Made by a program: the position numbers and the translations under genes. Positions 8,859 through 17,678 of a stretch of DNA of 64,000 nt are shown in pieces (positions within the stretch are counted from its first letter, which is position 1; every line of letters begins with the position of its first letter). Origin of the DNA: JAYPHU01 sp038127535 (GTDB lineage Bacteria > Pseudomonadota > Alphaproteobacteria > Rhodospirillales > UBA2165); contig JAYPHU010000011.1 in NCBI GenBank assembly GCA_038127535.1, positions 34,361 through 98,360 on the forward strand, read 5' to 3'. The notes beneath the pieces are model-generated. The model searched no databases, was not told the origin of the DNA, and saw only the letters and a list, made by a program, of their open reading frames with translations.

Positions 8859-9665
8859 ATGCTGAACGCGCCCCTCAATCTTAAAAAGGCGCGGGTGCTG
8901 ATCTGCAATGATGACGGGATCGACGCCAAGGGCATTAAGCTGTTGGAAAAGATCGCCAAGCCGCTGGTTGGCGAGCTCTGGGTCGTGGCCCCGGCGACCG
9001 AACAAAGCGCCACGGGGCATTCCCTATCTTTACGTACACCGATCCGCATCAAAAAGCGCGGTCCCCGGCGCTTTTCCGTGAGCGGCACCCCCACCGACTG
9101 CGTTTTACTTGCGGTTAACCAAATCATGAAAGAGTGCAAGCCGGACTTGATGTTTTCGGGCATCAACCAGGGACGAAACGTAGGCGAAGATATGACTTAT
9201 TCAGGCACCATTGCAGCGGCGATGGAGGCGACACTGTTCGGGATTCCGGCCATTGCGTTTAGCCAGGCGACCGACGGGGACACAGGAACGGTCGCCGGCA
9301 AGGCAAACTTCGGCCCGGCGGAAAAATGGTGCGCACAGATCATCCGCAAATTGGTGACCGTGGACTGGCCCCGGGACGTGCTGATGAATGTTAATTTCCC
9401 GAATGCGCCGGCAGCCAAGGTGACCCGGATCGAGGTGACCCGGGAGGGGCGGCAAAAACTGGGCGACGAGATTATCGAGAGCTTTGATCCACGGGGCGAG
9501 CCCTATTACTGGATCGGAGCAATGCGGCATAGGCCCGGCGGGCATCCGGCGGGCACGGATTTACAGGCGATGGAAACGGGAACGGTGTCAGTGACGCCGC
9601 TCTCCATGGATATGACCCATCGCCCCACAATGAAAAAACTAAAGGGCGTGTTCGAAGGCAAATAA
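8859..9665 (+). CDS. surE: 5'/3'-nucleotidase SurE
   Basis: Divalent-metal nucleoside monophosphatase of the SurE family, linked to stationary-phase survival. Metal ligands are seen in LICNDDGIDAKG (double Asp), SATGHSLSL region, and MFSGINQGRNVGEDMTYSGT (Asn). SGTPTDCV is a further family motif. Length 268 residues is normal. It lies immediately after serS and 16 bases before pcm; surE-pcm-nlpD is a classic bacterial arrangement, formerly associated with rpoS in gammaproteobacteria. Confidence 0.96.
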   Translation: MLNAPLNLKKARVLICNDDGIDAKGIKLLEKIAKPLVGELWVVAPATEQSATGHSLSLRTPIRIKKRGPRRFSVSGTPTDCVLLAVNQIMKECKPDLMFSGINQGRNVGEDMTYSGTIAAAMEATLFGIPAIAFSQATDGDTGTVAGKANFGPAEKWCAQIIRKLVTVDWPRDVLMNVNFPNAPAAKVTRIEVTREGRQKLGDEIIESFDPRGEPYYWIGAMRHRPGGHPAGTDLQAMETGTVSVTPLSMDMTHRPTMKKLKGVFEGK

Positions 9666-9681
9666 GGTTAGGACAGGCCGG

Positions 9682-10374
9682 ATGAACATGGAAATGAGCC
9701 AGGAAGTAAGCCAGGAATTTGGCTGCGAAGGCGGCCGCGATTACCGGCAAGCACGCCTCGTGCTGGGGTTGCGTAGCGCCGGTGTCACTGACACGCGTGT
9801 GATGTCGGCGATGGAGGCGATCCCCAGGGAAATCTTCGTGCCAAAGGCCTTCCACCATCACGCCTATGAAAACGTCACTCTGCCCATCGGTCATCAGCAA
9901 ACCCTGAGCCAGCCCGGCATCGTCGGTGTCATGACTCAGGCCCTGGACGTCACCGATCGCTCGAAGGTGCTGGAGGTCGGCACCGGCTCCGGCTATCAAA
10001 CATCGGTTTTGGCGAAGCTCTGCCGGCGGGTCTATACGGTCGAACGCTACCGGCCCTTGCTGGCTGTGGCCGAACAGCGGTTTAAGGAACTGAAACTGCA
10101 CAACATCACCACCAAGCTGGGCGATGGGACCCTGGGTTGGGTGGAGCAAACCCCGTTCGAACGGATCATTGTCACCGCCGCGGCGCTGGATGTGCCGCCG
10201 GTGCTCGCCGATCAGTTGACGCTTGGCGGGATCATGGTCGTGCCGATCGGCTCAGACCCATCGTTTCAGACGATCCTCAAGGTCGTGCGCCACGAAGACG
10301 GGTTCGAGACCGAGGAACTCCGCGATGTGAAATTCGTGCCGCTGATCCCGGCGGAGGTGCAGGAAGCGGTATGA
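9682..10374 (+). CDS. pcm: Protein-L-isoaspartate O-methyltransferase
   Basis: Repairs isoaspartyl damage in proteins using S-adenosylmethionine. The 230-residue product has the PCMT active-site segment LPIGHQQTLSQPGIVGVM and the SAM-binding motif I VLEVGTGSGYQTSVLAKL. The N-terminus is slightly long; the ATG at 9682 or a second ATG two codons later could be used. Its stop overlaps the nlpD-like ATG in an ATGA junction, so the two genes are translationally coupled. Confidence 0.95.
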   Translation: MNMEMSQEVSQEFGCEGGRDYRQARLVLGLRSAGVTDTRVMSAMEAIPREIFVPKAFHHHAYENVTLPIGHQQTLSQPGIVGVMTQALDVTDRSKVLEVGTGSGYQTSVLAKLCRRVYTVERYRPLLAVAEQRFKELKLHNITTKLGDGTLGWVEQTPFERIIVTAAALDVPPVLADQLTLGGIMVVPIGSDPSFQTILKVVRHEDGFETEELRDVKFVPLIPAEVQEAV

Positions 10375-11543
10375 TCACGTTTCGTCAGATATGCCTCTCC
10401 ACACGCAGCGCCGGCGTTCTGAGCCTGGCGCTGTTGATGGGCGCCTGCGGTAATCTGGAATGGCCGCCCAAGAGCGGCAGCGTCGGCCACGCGTCGCGGC
10501 CCAATCCGACTGTCTTGTCAGTGCCGATGAACGACAAATCCCTGCAGGCGCCGGACAACGTAATCTCCGTGAGGCAGTTTGATACGGTGGAGGTCGTGGC
10601 TGGGCGTTATGGTGTCTCGCCGAGAGCGCTGATCCGAGCCAATAGTCTGAAAGCGCCGTACCGGTTGCGGCCAGGCATGCGATTGACTTTGCCCGAGCAG
10701 CGAAAGCACGCGGTGGCGCGTGGCGATACGATTTCCGAAATTGCGCATAAGTATAATGTGGACGCGTTTGAGCTGGCGCAGCTGAACCAGCTGAGCCCGC
10801 CCTATACAATTTACATCGGCCAGGACCTGTCCATCCCCGACACCGAAAGCAAGCCGGTTGATCTGGCAGCCTTTAAACGGCCCGACGCAGAGGAGCGAAC
10901 GGTCTCCCGTGCGCCGCTGCCCACTCTCGAGGTGACCCGGGACGAACCCGCACCCGCGCCGGAACAGCTGCGAGCCGAGGCCGCCGAGCCGGAGCCGGTC
11001 ATCGCCGAAAAGATCAAATCCACACCCACGCCCGGCGTCAAACCCGACCGGGATACAAAAGTCGCATCGCTTCCCCAAACCCGCCGGGAGCCGTCCCGCA
11101 CCTTGCCTCGCGCCCGTAAAGGATCAGCCTTCGGCTGGCCGGTCGACGGCCGGCTGGTCTCCAGCTTCGGCTCCAAAGGGTCTGGCTTGCGCAATGACGG
11201 CGTCAATATCGCGGCCAAGAAAGGCGCGCCGGTCCGAGCCGCGCGCGGTGGCGTAGTCGCCTATGCCGGGAACGAACTTCGCGGCTTCGGCAATCTTCTG
11301 CTGATCAAACATCCCAACGGCTGGGTCACCGCCTATGCCCACAATGACACGCTTCTCGTAGATAGGGGCGAAAAGGTCAGCCGCGGCCAGGTGATCGCCA
11401 GGGTCGGGGACTCGGGCAACGTCACCTCGCCGCAGATTCACTTCGAAATCCGTAAGAACAACAAGGCTGTCGATCCAGTCCGCCAGATCAGCGGCCGGGC
11501 AAACCGCCGCACCGCCCGCGCCAAGAAGAGTAGCTCCGGATAG
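10371..11543 (+). CDS. nlpD: NlpD-like LysM/M23 lipoprotein with degenerate metal site
   Basis: Envelope protein of the NlpD/EnvC type, which activates periplasmic cell-wall amidases at division. The 390-residue product starts at an ATG overlapping pcm and has a lipoprotein signal ending LALLMGACG (lipobox Cys about residue 24). Two LysM repeats follow (VRQFDTVEVVAGRYGVSPRAL and ARGDTISEIAHKYNVDAFEL, about residues 65-160), then a Pro/Glu-rich linker and a C-terminal LytM/M23 domain from about residue 258. In this domain the usual HxxxD metal motif is NDGVN and the usual HxH is QIH, so zinc binding and hydrolysis are unlikely. This fits an activator, not an enzyme. Synteny after surE-pcm supports the nlpD name. 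Confidence 0.88.
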   Translation: MITFRQICLSTRSAGVLSLALLMGACGNLEWPPKSGSVGHASRPNPTVLSVPMNDKSLQAPDNVISVRQFDTVEVVAGRYGVSPRALIRANSLKAPYRLRPGMRLTLPEQRKHAVARGDTISEIAHKYNVDAFELAQLNQLSPPYTIYIGQDLSIPDTESKPVDLAAFKRPDAEERTVSRAPLPTLEVTRDEPAPAPEQLRAEAAEPEPVIAEKIKSTPTPGVKPDRDTKVASLPQTRREPSRTLPRARKGSAFGWPVDGRLVSSFGSKGSGLRNDGVNIAAKKGAPVRAARGGVVAYAGNELRGFGNLLLIKHPNGWVTAYAHNDTLLVDRGEKVSRGQVIARVGDSGNVTSPQIHFEIRKNNKAVDPVRQISGRANRRTARAKKSSSG

Positions 11544-11587
11544 GGGTAGAGCGGCGGAGGCAGGTTGGCGGAACCCTGAAGCGTTCC

Positions 11588-12436
11588 CTATCTCGGTGCC
11601 TTTGTTTCTCGACGAGCCATGTAGTAAGTGCCAATAAAAATGACTGCTGCGCCAACCCACGTCCAAAGATCGGTCACCTCTCCAAAGAACATAAATCCAA
11701 GGACAGAGATGATTGGCAGACGTATGAACATCACAGTGGATACCAAGCTTGCGTCCGCCACAATGTAGGCCCGGGACAGGGACCATTGCGCCAGGAAGGC
11801 CAAGCCTCCCATGAAAAAGAGCCATGCCCATTCGGCCCCTGAAGGCGTCACCCACTCATTGATGGCCAGAGGCAGGGAAAAGGGTAGCTGCAATGCGAAC
11901 CCATAGAACACGATGGATAGGGTCATATCCGTATGGGATAGCTTTCTGAGCAGGACATCGCTCAAGCCATATGCCGCCGCCGCGCCAATCGCCGCTAACA
12001 TTCCGGGATGGATGTCCCCAAAGCCGGGACGCAGCGCGATGGCAACGCCTACAAAACCGACGAACATAGCAACCCAGCGATGCAGGCCAACCCGCTCGCG
12101 AAGTATTAGAATGGCGAACAATATTACAAATAATGGCAGGGAAAAATGTAGCGTCACCGCTTCGCCCAACGGAATCAGGGTCATCGAGAGAAACGATAGG
12201 CTCATCCCGGCATTGCCGGCAAAATTCCGTATGATGTTTAATCCGACCTGTTGAGTTTTCAGACTGATCAGCCCGCGTCGAATTATAAACGGCAACAAAA
12301 TCATAATTCCGGTCACGTGTCGAAAAAACGTCTGCTCAAATGCCCCAATATTTGCTGTGGCTGACAGGTGCCGGACAATCACAAAGGCCAGCGAAAAGAA
12401 CAACGCTGCTGACGCCATCCAGAGGATGCCTTTCAT
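11588..12436 (-). CDS. DMT-superfamily (EamA) transporter
   Basis: About ten hydrophobic helices arranged as two EamA repeats; typical segments are FFRHVTGIMILLPFIIRRG and GVAIALRPGFGDIHPG. The 282-residue form from the ATG at 12436 starts MKGILWMASAALFFSLAFV, right at the first helix. A longer frame from 12484 adds 16 residues without a good ribosome site. The substrate is unknown; DMT carriers often export or import small metabolites. It is codirectional with, but 173 bases from, the hydrolase/NicX-like genes, so a link to that cassette is possible but not shown. Confidence 0.85.
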   Translation of the reverse strand: MKGILWMASAALFFSLAFVIVRHLSATANIGAFEQTFFRHVTGIMILLPFIIRRGLISLKTQQVGLNIIRNFAGNAGMSLSFLSMTLIPLGEAVTLHFSLPLFVILFAILILRERVGLHRWVAMFVGFVGVAIALRPGFGDIHPGMLAAIGAAAAYGLSDVLLRKLSHTDMTLSIVFYGFALQLPFSLPLAINEWVTPSGAEWAWLFFMGGLAFLAQWSLSRAYIVADASLVSTVMFIRLPIISVLGFMFFGEVTDLWTWVGAAVIFIGTYYMARRETKAPR

Positions 12437-12609
12437 TGGGCTCTGGGTGTGAAGGGGTTCGGAAGTCGATGGCGGGGGAAGCATGCGGGGAGTGTGCTAC
12501 CAGGGCATCCAGGCTGCAACAAAAACAAACGCCGATCTGCCCGAGCCAACAGTCGAAAAATCTGGTCTGTCTATGAGGTTGACCGAACCAACAACGTTAT
12601 CGGGGTGAA

Positions 12610-13443
12610 CTACAATTTTGTAGCCCGGTCGGCATGCGTATCGAGAAACGGGCCAAGCACGGCGTTAAACCGATCCGGTTGTTCCAGATTGCTTAAGTGC
12701 CCCGCATCGGGAATAATTTCCAACCGGGCATCCCTAATCCTGTCCTCTAGTTGCCGCCCGATTTCGGGTGATGTCAGCCGGTCAAATTCCCCATAAATTA
12801 AGAGAGCCGGAACATCTATGGCAGAAAGGTCATTGCTCGCGTCAAAATAAACACTTGCTGCGAGTGTCTTGAGATAGCTTTCCTTCCGAAGTTCCAAAAG
12901 GCTTTCCTCTAATCTCTCCCGGGCATCGACGCCGCAATTGGGACCCAGCAGTGAGTCGAGCAGAGCCGGCGCCAGATCGGCGAATGATTTTCCTTCCAAC
13001 AGCGGCTGTTGCCGCAGCCGGAGGAATTCCGCGCGCTTTTCTTCCGATAAAGCCGTCTCAAAGCCGAAATGGGTATCGCAGAGGGTCAACGTGGCAATTC
13101 GGTCAGCATAGCGCGGCTGGAAATCCAATAGAATTCGCCCTCCCATCGAAAGTCCAACCAGATGCGCGGTCTCTACCTCAAGCCAATCCAGGAGCCGGTT
13201 TAGATCATCGCCAAACTCGCTGAACTCCAGGTCTCCGGGATAGTCGGCTGACGCCCCATAACCGCGAGCATCCCAGGCGACGGTCGTAAAGCGATCGGCC
13301 AAGGCCCCGCATTGGTCCGCCCAATTGGAACGGTTGCCGCCAATGCCATGAAGAAAAACAACGACAGGGCCCGAACCAGCCCTCTCATAAGCGATCCGGG
13401 GTGATCCGGGGACGAAATCCAGATCGGATTTGGCTGAAATCAT
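12610..13443 (-). CDS. Alpha/beta hydrolase, possibly ring-cleavage pathway
   Basis: The 277-residue hydrolase has the oxyanion region FLHGIGGNRSNW, nucleophile elbow GLSMGG (Ser about residue 98), acid Asp in IYGEFDRLT and catalytic His in AGHLSN. It resembles 3-oxoadipate enol-lactonase/PcaD-like hydrolases. Its ATG overlaps the stop of the NicX-like gene (ATGA), so the two products probably act in one pathway. In the aerobic nicotinate route the NicX product N-formylmaleamate is deformylated by the alpha/beta hydrolase NicD, and this gene is a candidate for that step. The specific substrate is inference only. Confidence 0.82.
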   Translation of the reverse strand: MISAKSDLDFVPGSPRIAYERAGSGPVVVFLHGIGGNRSNWADQCGALADRFTTVAWDARGYGASADYPGDLEFSEFGDDLNRLLDWLEVETAHLVGLSMGGRILLDFQPRYADRIATLTLCDTHFGFETALSEEKRAEFLRLRQQPLLEGKSFADLAPALLDSLLGPNCGVDARERLEESLLELRKESYLKTLAASVYFDASNDLSAIDVPALLIYGEFDRLTSPEIGRQLEDRIRDARLEIIPDAGHLSNLEQPDRFNAVLGPFLDTHADRATKL

Positions 13444-14468
13444 TTCAGTGGCGCCAGGTGTCCGTCTTCGACCACGGGCACGTCATCAACAAGAACGTCG
13501 CAGTGACGCATGGGAAAATCGAAGTGGCAGTTCGTAAGTCTGTTCGCGAACTCATTTGCACCGGTGGAAAACAGAAAACTCCCGGCGATTGCGCGAAGTT
13601 CGGTCCCGTTGATGTCATTTTTGTCATACATCGTCAGGGATTCCCAACTTGCTGCCGGATTTAATCCCCATCCAACGTGGGAAACGTTGTAGGCGTTGGG
13701 ATCGTTCCAGGCTTCGTAGTAGGACCGTAGCATGACTGCGTCCCGGCCGGTCCCTTCGATCGCGACCACATTGTCTTTTTCGATGTGCATCGTGACCGGT
13801 GAGTCGACGTATTTCTTAAACGTCAGATTGACGTCTCCGGCATTCAGCACCAGGGTTCCGTCGACCGAGTTCTCCAGTGGGAAGCACAAAACCAAGCCGG
13901 CCGGCCAATAGGCGACCATATCTTCGTCCCGTAAAAAACCCACGCCGCCGCGGGTTGGCGCCCCCTCGGTTTTAATATGTAGATCGGTTCCAGCCCGGGA
14001 TTTGACGGACATCGTTTTCGCTACCGAGAGCCGGTTCATCGCGTCATCCAGCACCGGTAATAAGTCCGGATTAGGCATACACCTTGCGAGTATCTCTGGA
14101 TGCTCGCTCGAAATCATGAATACCCGAACGCCGGACTTGAGGAGAACGTCCCGCTGCTCGCTGTGCAAAAGTCCTTCGACCGTAACATCAATGGCAAGTG
14201 TGCAGGCGCTCAACCCGGCAAGGAGATCGTCATACCCGGCAAATGCCTGGCTTGCACCGGTGGAGCGGACGGGTACCGGATCCGAAACCCGGGGCGAAGG
14301 GACCTTGATATGAACAGCTTTGGCGCCGCACTGGAAGAGACCGGCCTCGGTCAATCCAACCAAGTCGGGCCGTGATTGGCTTTCTGAGAGAATGGCGACC
14401 AAATCGCCCGAGCCTACCCCGCTCATTTCGAAAGTCCGCGCGAAACAATCAACCCACTTTGATTCCAT
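13440..14468 (-). CDS. NicX-like 2,5-dihydroxypyridine 5,6-dioxygenase (M29-related)
   Basis: The 342-residue product resembles the M29 aminopeptidase-like family that includes NicX, an Fe(II) extradiol-type dioxygenase opening 2,5-dihydroxypyridine. Metal-ligand candidates are the His in NVSHVGWGLNP and the His and Asp in NCHFDFPMRH, matching the His-x-Asp pattern of NicX. ATG 14468 (MESKWVDCF) is preferred because a GAGG-like site precedes it; the frame is open 30 codons further but without homology. It follows a 63-residue gene by 10 bases and overlaps the hydrolase. Some family members act as peptidases or on other substrates, so the exact reaction is uncertain. Confidence 0.75.
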   Translation of the reverse strand: MESKWVDCFARTFEMSGVGSGDLVAILSESQSRPDLVGLTEAGLFQCGAKAVHIKVPSPRVSDPVPVRSTGASQAFAGYDDLLAGLSACTLAIDVTVEGLLHSEQRDVLLKSGVRVFMISSEHPEILARCMPNPDLLPVLDDAMNRLSVAKTMSVKSRAGTDLHIKTEGAPTRGGVGFLRDEDMVAYWPAGLVLCFPLENSVDGTLVLNAGDVNLTFKKYVDSPVTMHIEKDNVVAIEGTGRDAVMLRSYYEAWNDPNAYNVSHVGWGLNPAASWESLTMYDKNDINGTELRAIAGSFLFSTGANEFANRLTNCHFDFPMRHCDVLVDDVPVVEDGHLAPLK

Positions 14469-14478
14469 ACGCCTCGCC

Positions 14479-14670
14479 CTAGCTCTTGTCTTCTTTCCGG
14501 AATCCGCCCAGTTCAAAACTGCTGCCGGTGACATGTTGAACAGCGTCCCCGTAGCCATTTGTGAACCGCCGGGGCATCAGCGCGTTGATGTCAGGGTAGT
14601 TTACCGGGTCCAGAGACCGTCCTGTTTCGTACTGGGTAACGCCGTGAATGTTTCGTCTTGCTATATTCAT
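14479..14670 (-). CDS. Small 63-residue protein, first gene of NicX-like operon
   Basis: No family recognised. It has a strong Shine-Dalgarno-like GGGGAGAG about 6 bases before its ATG and ends only 10 bases before the NicX-like start, so it is probably a genuine first cistron. The sequence MNIARRNIHGVTQYETG is followed by SLDPVNYPDINALMPRRF and a Gly/Ser-rich tail; there is no membrane segment or signal peptide. It could be a small subunit or accessory protein of the dioxygenase. The function is not known. Confidence 0.55.
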   Translation of the reverse strand: MNIARRNIHGVTQYETGRSLDPVNYPDINALMPRRFTNGYGDAVQHVTGSSFELGGFRKEDKS

Positions 14671-14937
14671 TGTTCTCTCCCCACCTGTTGATTATTTGGG
14701 CTTCATGCTAGACACAAACTTTCAGACAAAAAATCCCCAGTGCCATAAAGGGCCGGGGAAGGCTCGGATATGTTGATCGATAGAGGTCATCAGATACTGC
14801 GATTGCCTTAAACTAAGATCGGCGCGAGGGAAGGGCGGTGGAATAATTTACCCGTCTATCACGTGCTCTCCGAGATTGCCAACCGGCAACCGTGATCTAA
14901 GATGCCCCGTAACCACAAGCCTGCCGGGAGCTAACTC

Positions 14938-16098
14938 ATGAAAATCAGTACAGATCGGATCCTCACCACCCATGTGGGCAGCCTGCCGCGCCCGGATGAT
15001 CTGCTGGAGCTGTTGATCCAGGAAGACCGGGGCGAGGACGTGGATCAAGACGCGCTGCAGGCGAAGACGGCCGCCGCGATCAAGACCGCGGTCAAGGAGC
15101 AGGTCGATAACGGCGTCGATGTGGTCTGCGATGGGGAGCTCGGCAAAATGTCCTATCACATCTATGCCAAGCACCGGCTAAACGGCATCTCCAACGTGGA
15201 CGGTTCCGGCGTGCCCGGCCGCAAAGCGCCCCGCGACCTGCAGGATTTCGATGGCCTGGATATTGAGCAGTTAGCCGGTGGCGGGACCAACCTGATGCAG
15301 GCGACCGGGTGCACGGGGCCGGTGTCCTATGATGATCCGGCGCCGGTGCAGCGGGATATCGACAACCTCAAGGCAGCGGCGGATGCGGCAAAGCCCATTG
15401 ACCTGTTCATGAACTCCGCCTCGCCGGGCTGCCTATCCACCTATGTGCCCAACCAGTATTACCCGAGCCGGGATGAATACCGGGCGGCTTTGGTCGCCGC
15501 CATGAAGCCGGAATACAATGCGATCCATCAAGCCGGGTTTGTCCTGCAGCTCGATTGCCCTGATTTGGCGGGCAGCCGGCATACCGACTATCAGGATATG
15601 AGCGAGAAGGAGTTTTTGGCCGATGCGGAAAAAAGCATCGAGGCGCTAAACGCGGCGACGGCGGATATTCCGCCCGAGGCCATGCGCATGCATATCTGCT
15701 GGCTAAATTATCCGGGGCCCCATACCCACGATATTCCCATCATCAAATTGATTGATCTCTTGAACAAGGCGCGGCCGGCGGGGTTGCTGTTCGAAGGGGC
15801 GAACCCTCGTCACGAGCATGAATGGGAAGACTGGACATCCGTCAAAATCAACGACGATAAGATTTTGATCCCCGGCGTGGTTGATTCCACCAGCAACTAT
15901 GTTGAGCATCCGGTGCTTATCGCCCAGCGTCTCTGCCGCTATGCCGACATTGTCGGGCGGGAACGGGTGCTGGCCGGTACCGACTGCGGATTCGGGACCT
16001 ATGCAGGCCGGAAGCGGGTGTTTCCCTCCGTGGTTTTGGGCAAGTTCCGGGCCATGGCGGAAGGCGCAAAGATCGCCACCGAACGGCTTTGGGGGTGA
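14938..16098 (+). CDS. Cobalamin-independent methionine-synthase-II-like protein
   Basis: Member of the MetE C-terminal-domain family (386 residues, single barrel), which contains zinc-dependent methyl and alkyl transferases. N-terminus TDRILTTHVGSLPRPDDLL is typical of the stand-alone family. Zinc ligands can be traced: His and Cys in MHICWLNYPG, Glu in LFEGANPRHEHEW and Cys in LAGTDCGFGTYAG. The protein lacks the MetE N-terminal half needed for polyglutamyl-folate binding, so true methionine synthesis from methyl-THF is doubtful; stand-alone members often act on other thiol or ether substrates. It is divergent from the NicX-like operon, with 267 bases between. Confidence 0.88.
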   Translation: MKISTDRILTTHVGSLPRPDDLLELLIQEDRGEDVDQDALQAKTAAAIKTAVKEQVDNGVDVVCDGELGKMSYHIYAKHRLNGISNVDGSGVPGRKAPRDLQDFDGLDIEQLAGGGTNLMQATGCTGPVSYDDPAPVQRDIDNLKAAADAAKPIDLFMNSASPGCLSTYVPNQYYPSRDEYRAALVAAMKPEYNAIHQAGFVLQLDCPDLAGSRHTDYQDMSEKEFLADAEKSIEALNAATADIPPEAMRMHICWLNYPGPHTHDIPIIKLIDLLNKARPAGLLFEGANPRHEHEWEDWTSVKINDDKILIPGVVDSTSNYVEHPVLIAQRLCRYADIVGRERVLAGTDCGFGTYAGRKRVFPSVVLGKFRAMAEGAKIATERLWG

Positions 16099-16614
16099 TC
16101 GCCGCGAACTTTGGTTCGTGTGCTAGGGATTGCCGCAGAATGCGGCGATTCGGGGATTCAAGCCATGAAATCGAGGCGAGGCAGAGTATCGGTAATTTGC
16201 CTCAACGCGTTCCATCGACACCAAAAAATTACGAAACGAGTTGGCCGCTCCGGGCCTGAAAATTCAGTGATTAAATGTGATGTGAGTCATTGAATTGCCC
16301 GCGTGAAGGTCCAACTCTCTCAATAGAAGACCTGATGGTCGAGGGAAATCTGCGAGATTAGTGTCTGTTTCTGCGGCATAAGGATCAGTCAGCGGATGTT
16401 GGAATATCAAATTGCCGATAGCGCGATCGTTGCGGATCATGACCGGGGCCCATTGCATGTTCTGCCGCTGTCATTACTTTGCGGCTCTGCCTGCCGATCG
16501 GTCCGGCTCTCGGCTACGAATTTGTCAGTGGATATATCGTGATGTCGTGGGCAAGCTGGCTGATCTACCTGGGCATCGCCGAGTGGTATCTGCGCGCCGC
16601 CGGCGATAAACGGA
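16099..16614 (+). other. 516-base intergenic stretch with possible membrane-protein remnant
   Basis: No complete gene is seen. A short inverted repeat GCCGCA-GAA-TGCGGC lies at 16132-16146 without a T-run. Around 16480-16615 one frame reads LPIGPALGYEFVSGYIVMSW and then LIYLGIAEWYLRA, which looks like the end of a membrane protein, but it has no start, no ribosome site and runs into the opposite-strand DUF815 gene. It may be a relic of a transporter lost where the accessory segment joins the backbone. Everything else here looks non-coding. Confidence 0.3.
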
Positions 16615-17478
16615 CTAGTTCGCGTCTAGCTTCTTCCCCAAACGGCCGGCCAAATCCTGCATAAACTGCCAGGCCACTCGGCCGGAACGGGATCCACGCG
16701 TCATGGACCATTCAAGCGCTTCGGCCCGGAGCGTCTCCTTGTCGATGTCCAGGCCGAATGCCTCGGCATAGCCTTCGATGATCTCGAAGTAGGTATCTTG
16801 CTTGACCGGATGGAAGCCGAGCCACAGGCCGAACCGGTCTGAGAGGGAGACTTTTTCCTCCACAGCTTCCGCCGTGTGAATAGCGCTGGAGCGTTCGTTC
16901 TCGATCATGTCCCGGGGCATCAGGTGCCGGCGGTTCGACGTGGCGTAAAACAGGATGTTCCCCGGCCGACCTTCGATCCCGCCTTCCAGCACGGCTTTCA
17001 GGGATTTGAACGTCGTATCCTCGACCTCAAATGACAGATCATCGCAGAACAGCAGGCAGCGCCGGCCCGAATACTTCAAGACATGCAACAGCCGGGGCAG
17101 GGTGGGGATATCCTCCCGATGGATTTCCACCAGCGCCAGCGCATTCGGAGTTTCCTCGTTGATGCGGGCATGGACGGCCTTGATCAGGGAACTTTTACCG
17201 GTGCCGCGGGAGCCCCACAGCAGCGCATTGTTGGCCGGCAGCCCCTCGGCGAAGCGCTTGGTGTTGTCGTAGAGAATTTCCGTCTGCTGGGTAATACCCT
17301 GCAGCAGGGAAAGATCGATCCGGTTGACGTCGATCACGGGCTCCAGGCCCTCCGGATCGGAATGCCAGACGAAAGCGTCCGCGCCTGCCAGCTCCGGCGT
17401 TTCGACCGGCGCCGGCGCCAGCCGATCCAGGGCGTCAGCGATGCGATTCAGAAGGGGTTCCAGGTCCCGGTCGCTCAT
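16615..17478 (-). CDS. DUF815 family AAA ATPase
   Basis: The 287-residue P-loop ATPase has Walker A GSRGTGKSS (about residue 89), Walker B RCLLFCDDLSF (about residue 140), a sensor-like LFYATSNRRHLMPRD, and a C-terminal helical lid. DUF815 proteins are widespread in proteobacteria with no assigned pathway. It is divergent from yajC, a frequent alphaproteobacterial neighbourhood. The name is firm at family level; the cellular function is not known. Confidence 0.9.
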   Translation of the reverse strand: MSDRDLEPLLNRIADALDRLAPAPVETPELAGADAFVWHSDPEGLEPVIDVNRIDLSLLQGITQQTEILYDNTKRFAEGLPANNALLWGSRGTGKSSLIKAVHARINEETPNALALVEIHREDIPTLPRLLHVLKYSGRRCLLFCDDLSFEVEDTTFKSLKAVLEGGIEGRPGNILFYATSNRRHLMPRDMIENERSSAIHTAEAVEEKVSLSDRFGLWLGFHPVKQDTYFEIIEGYAEAFGLDIDKETLRAEALEWSMTRGSRSGRVAWQFMQDLAGRLGKKLDAN

Positions 17479-17611
17479 GCTTTTAGTCTCCCGAAGTGAG
17501 GGCGCGGGACACTAGCACATAAGACGAGTCCGTCAATGGCGGGGACCGATCGCCGAACAATAATTCGCCAGGGATTTCCGCCAATTTTTCGTGAAAATCA
17601 ACGGTTTGAGT

Positions 17612-17639
17612 TTGCATTGGCAGCCTCTGAGGCTATAGT
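17612..17639 (+). promoter_or_regulatory. Putative sigma70-type promoter for yajC-secDF
   Basis: TTGCAT, 16-base spacer, TATAGT, ending 39 bases before the yajC ATG. An AGGAG ribosome site follows at about 17668. It lies in the 200-base divergent region between DUF815 and yajC. The match was made by eye. Confidence 0.5.
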
Positions 17640-17678
17640 CCGGCCAGACCAGAGGTTTTATCTGTCAGGAGTTCACAG

